DNA from: CAVZRC01 sp052148775
Lineage (GTDB): Bacteria; Planctomycetota; Planctomycetia; Isosphaerales; Isosphaeraceae
Assembly (NCBI GenBank): GCA_052148775.1
Contig: JBKQHM010000715.1
Location: 1-7,147 of the forward strand
Length of the DNA: 7,147 bases
Direction of reading: 5' to 3'
The position numbers were made by a program, and so were the translations under genes. Under the pieces are notes generated by a model, which was given only the letters and a program-made list of their open reading frames with translations, ran no database searches and was not told where the DNA came from. Of this stretch, positions 5,837 through 7,147 are shown piece by piece (the first letter of the stretch is position 1; each line of letters starts with the position of its first letter).

Positions 5837-6100
5837 ATGCCCGTCACGAAGGAAGATTGCCGCCGGGAAGGGATCTCTGAGGAGATCATCGCCAAGTGGG
5901 AAGCGATGGGCACGTTTGAGCCCCTCGACCCGCGCGACGACCTCCAGGACGAGATCGAGGAAGTCGAGGAAGACGTCCGCAGCACGGAGGCGGAGATCGA
6001 GGAGTTGCAGGAGACGCTGAGCAAGGCCCGGGTCCGGCTGGCGCGGCTCCGCCAGCAACTCGCCGAGCTTGGGCCGGCTCCGCCAGACGACGACGAGTGA
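5837..6100 (+). CDS. Small acidic coiled-coil protein (87 aa)
   Basis: Function unknown. It starts at ATG 5837; the ribosome binding site is weak (a GAG about 9 bases before). The N-terminus MPVTKEDCRREGISEEIIAKWEAMGTFE looks like a small helical motif. Residues about 34-78 form a long charged helix with heptad-like spacing of hydrophobic residues (DEIEEVEEDV, EIEELQETL, RLARLRQQLAEL), so a coiled-coil dimer is likely. It ends in an acidic tail PPDDDE. There is no export signal. The gene sits between H2 and H3, and the next gene also encodes a helical, coiled-coil-type protein, so the two could pair. That is inference. Confidence 0.65.
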   Translation: MPVTKEDCRREGISEEIIAKWEAMGTFEPLDPRDDLQDEIEEVEEDVRSTEAEIEELQETLSKARVRLARLRQQLAELGPAPPDDDE

Positions 6101-6107
6101 ACGACGT

Positions 6108-6134
6108 GGGCCGGCGGGGGCCTCCGACCGGCCC
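6108..6134 (+). promoter_or_regulatory. Intergenic hairpin H3
   Basis: Lower stem GGGCCGG (6108-6114) pairs with CCGGCCC (6128-6134). An unpaired A (6127) on the 3' side separates it from a short upper stem CGGG/TCCG with loop GGCC. The layout of lower stem, 3'-side A bulge and upper stem is the same as in H4, and both begin GTGGGCCGGCGG. It starts 7 bases after the stop of the 87-residue gene and ends 34 bases before the next start. No U-tract follows. Confidence 0.6.
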
Positions 6135-6168
6135 GGCACCTCCCATCCCGCACGACCAGGAGATTCCC

Positions 6169-6366
6169 GTGAAACTGATCGACCTCAACCAGTCGCTCGC
6201 CGAGACCAACACAGAGTTGGACCGCATCCGCGACGAGATCGCCAAGCTTCCGGCCTTCCAACGAGGCAGCCGGCGGCACCTTGATCTGTCTGACTCGCGT
6301 CAACGGTTACTCCGCCAGCGCGAGGAGTTGCGCGGCGAGCGGCAACGGCTGTTCGCACACGCCTGA
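6169..6366 (+). CDS. Small helical-hairpin protein (65 aa)
   Basis: Function unknown. The frame is open back to 6097, but that ATG would translate through hairpin H3. The GTG at 6169 has AGGAG 6 bases before it, the best ribosome binding site of the plus set. Residues 1-27 form a likely helix (LIDLNQSLAETNTELDRIRDE). A turn with Pro, Arg and Gly follows (KLPAFQRGSRR), and residues about 39-63 form a second, Arg/Gln-rich helix (SRQRLLRQREELRGERQRLF). This suggests an antiparallel helical hairpin or coiled coil, basic in its second half and a possible partner of the acidic 87-residue protein. There is no signal peptide or membrane span. Confidence 0.65.
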   Translation: MKLIDLNQSLAETNTELDRIRDEIAKLPAFQRGSRRHLDLSDSRQRLLRQREELRGERQRLFAHA

Positions 6367-6380
6367 CCCGGAAAGAGAGT

Positions 6381-6414
6381 GGGCCGGCGGAGGTCATCAC
6401 CCTCCAGCCGGCCC
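6381..6414 (+). promoter_or_regulatory. Intergenic hairpin H4
   Basis: Lower stem GGGCCGGC (6381-6388) with GCCGGCCC (6407-6414), upper stem GGAGG (6389-6393) with CCTCC (6401-6405), loop TCATCAC, and one bulged A (6406). This gives 13 base pairs in all, the strongest structure in the window. It begins 14 bases after the stop of the 65-residue gene and ends 46 bases before ATG 6461. No U-tract follows, so it is not a classic terminator. Confidence 0.6.
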
Positions 6415-6460
6415 GGTTGGTCCTAAACCCCATCCACGTCAATTTCAGGAGCTTCAGACC

Positions 6461-7015
6461 ATGCAGGGGATTCTACTCGAACTCTCAGCTATCGACAAAG
6501 CCGACCTCGTACTGATGAGGCGGTCCTATCCCGCCTGGAAGCGCGGGCGGATCCGCAACACGTTCTGGCGGTTCCAGGAATTCGCGACGGCCGTCGTCGA
6601 CGGGGACCTTCGCCCCCGGGACGAGCACGACGTTACCGAGGCGTACGTCGCCGCGCTGCCCTAGGTCCCGGCCGACGACCCGGCATGGGACAACGCCATC
6701 GACGGCCTCGAGTCCCTGGGTGTCTCTCGCCGGCCCGCCGACTGGTGGCTCGCGACGACCGAGCTCTGCCCGGCCGACGTCCTCCCGGTCGAACCGGACG
6801 ACGCGCCCATGGGGGCCGTCACGACCTGGGAGCATCACCAGGTCGAGCTGTCCCTGCCCGCGATCTGCGGCGGGTCCCCGGACGCTGACGATCAGGAAGA
6901 CGCCATGGCGTTCCCGGCGACGGTTCCGGGCCCCCGCTGGCCGAACCGCGAGAACGACGCGAGCTATGCCCGCATCGCGGCCGCCGCTGCGACAGGCAAC
7001 CTCGACTTGTGTTGA
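6461..7015 (+). pseudogene. Gene with in-frame amber stop at codon 68 (183 sense codons in total)
   Basis: Function unknown. ATG 6461 has AGGAG 9 bases upstream. The first 67 codons end VAALP at a TAG (6662-6664). The same frame then stays open for 116 codons to TGA at 7015. There is no ATG or GTG in that frame until 6809, and third positions remain strongly G/C on both sides, so the second half looks coding yet has no early start of its own. The first part is basic and aromatic (RRSYPAWKRGRIRNTFWRF). The second has DPAWDNAIDGLESLG and PADWWLATTELCPADVLP, then an Asp/Ala/Pro-rich tail. CAG to TAG by one transition is the simplest origin. Amber readthrough, or a short 67-residue product (6461-6664), are alternatives. 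Confidence 0.55.
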
Positions 7016-7041
7016 ACGGGAGCTGGGAGCGGGGAGCGGTT

Positions 7042-7147
7042 GTGGCTGCGTGGGCGGCGCTAGCGGTTGTATGGATGGTCCGGCAAGCGGTGAAGCTGCG
7101 CAAGGGCGAGGCGATGAACTGGCCGAAGCTGGCACTGCTGCTGGCGG
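7042..7147 (+). CDS. Start of a small membrane protein, cut by the window edge
   Basis: The GTG at 7042 has GGGGAG 5 bases before it. The frame is open to the end of the window (35 codons). It reads AAWAALAVVWMV, a hydrophobic segment fit to cross the membrane, then a basic loop QAVKLRKGEA, then the start of another hydrophobic stretch NWPKLALLLA. The two segments suggest a small two-span inner-membrane protein with the basic loop inside. A phage holin-like or accessory membrane protein is possible but cannot be told from this fragment. A TTG at 7012 is an alternative start overlapping the previous stop, without a ribosome binding site. Confidence 0.45.
   Translation, partial: MAAWAALAVVWMVRQAVKLRKGEAMNWPKLALLLA

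Noticed and set aside
5375..6139. A 254-codon open frame on the minus strand
   Set aside because: It spans two plus-strand genes and their intergenic hairpins, has no ribosome binding site, and looks like an antisense shadow of coiled-coil genes.
5359..6414. The repeated hairpins as a CRISPR array or integron cassette array
   Set aside because: Units are 290-415 bp apart with genes between them, so this is not CRISPR. No integrase or attC-like R/L boxes could be shown, so an integron reading is only a remote idea.
6485..7135. A 216-codon open frame on the minus strand
   Set aside because: Its composition is Pro/Arg/Gly/Val-rich with no motif. The plus-strand frame has a ribosome binding site and coherent coding bias, despite its amber codon.

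Overview
This is a high-GC bacterial window. Its gene style suggests a planctomycete, perhaps Isosphaeraceae or Gemmataceae. The pointers are a secreted hydrolase-like protein of a kind common in that phylum, a hybrid-kinase/receiver remnant with the 'GRGSEFVVRLP' linker, a short RHH-like protein, and chains of tiny coiled-coil or Cys-cluster proteins. No database search was possible, so the taxonomy is inference.

Layout. (1) 1-496 is almost gene-free. An AT-rich patch at about 97-140 carries a promoter and a perfect palindrome, probably serving a gene that starts at 30 and leaves the window leftwards. (2) 497-2710 (minus) is a 737-residue exported protein with a TIM-barrel glycosidase-like front half and a GATase-like middle domain. 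(3) 2858 to about 3500 (minus) is the 3' end of a hybrid histidine kinase. Its kinase part is truncated, frameshifted and interrupted by a stop, while its receiver domain is intact. (4) 3543-3816 is a junction zone. It holds a canonical tRNA 3' part with no matching 5' part, lying about 45 bp from where kinase homology stops, plus several inverted repeats. This looks like the border of an integrated or rearranged segment.

(5) 3817-5169 (minus) is a compact set of four small genes, led by an RHH-like protein and otherwise unrecognised. Strong Shine-Dalgarno sites correct three of the starts. (6) 5170-5419 is a divergent control region: a perfect TATAAT for the minus set, and TTGACT-N16-TACAAT for the plus set with an inverted repeat over its -35 and spacer. 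(7) 5420-7147 (plus) is a second set of small genes: a four-Cys protein, two coiled-coil or helical-hairpin proteins, a longer gene split by an in-frame amber codon, and the start of a small membrane protein. A GC-rich hairpin lies before each of the first four genes, three of them sharing the 9-mer CCGGCCCGG.

The two divergent sets look like accessory (island, prophage or plasmid-derived) cargo beside a damaged chromosomal gene. The RHH-like protein is a reasonable candidate regulator of the shared control region. No enzymatic function can be assigned to the cargo, and no integrase, transposase, CRISPR array or rRNA was seen.
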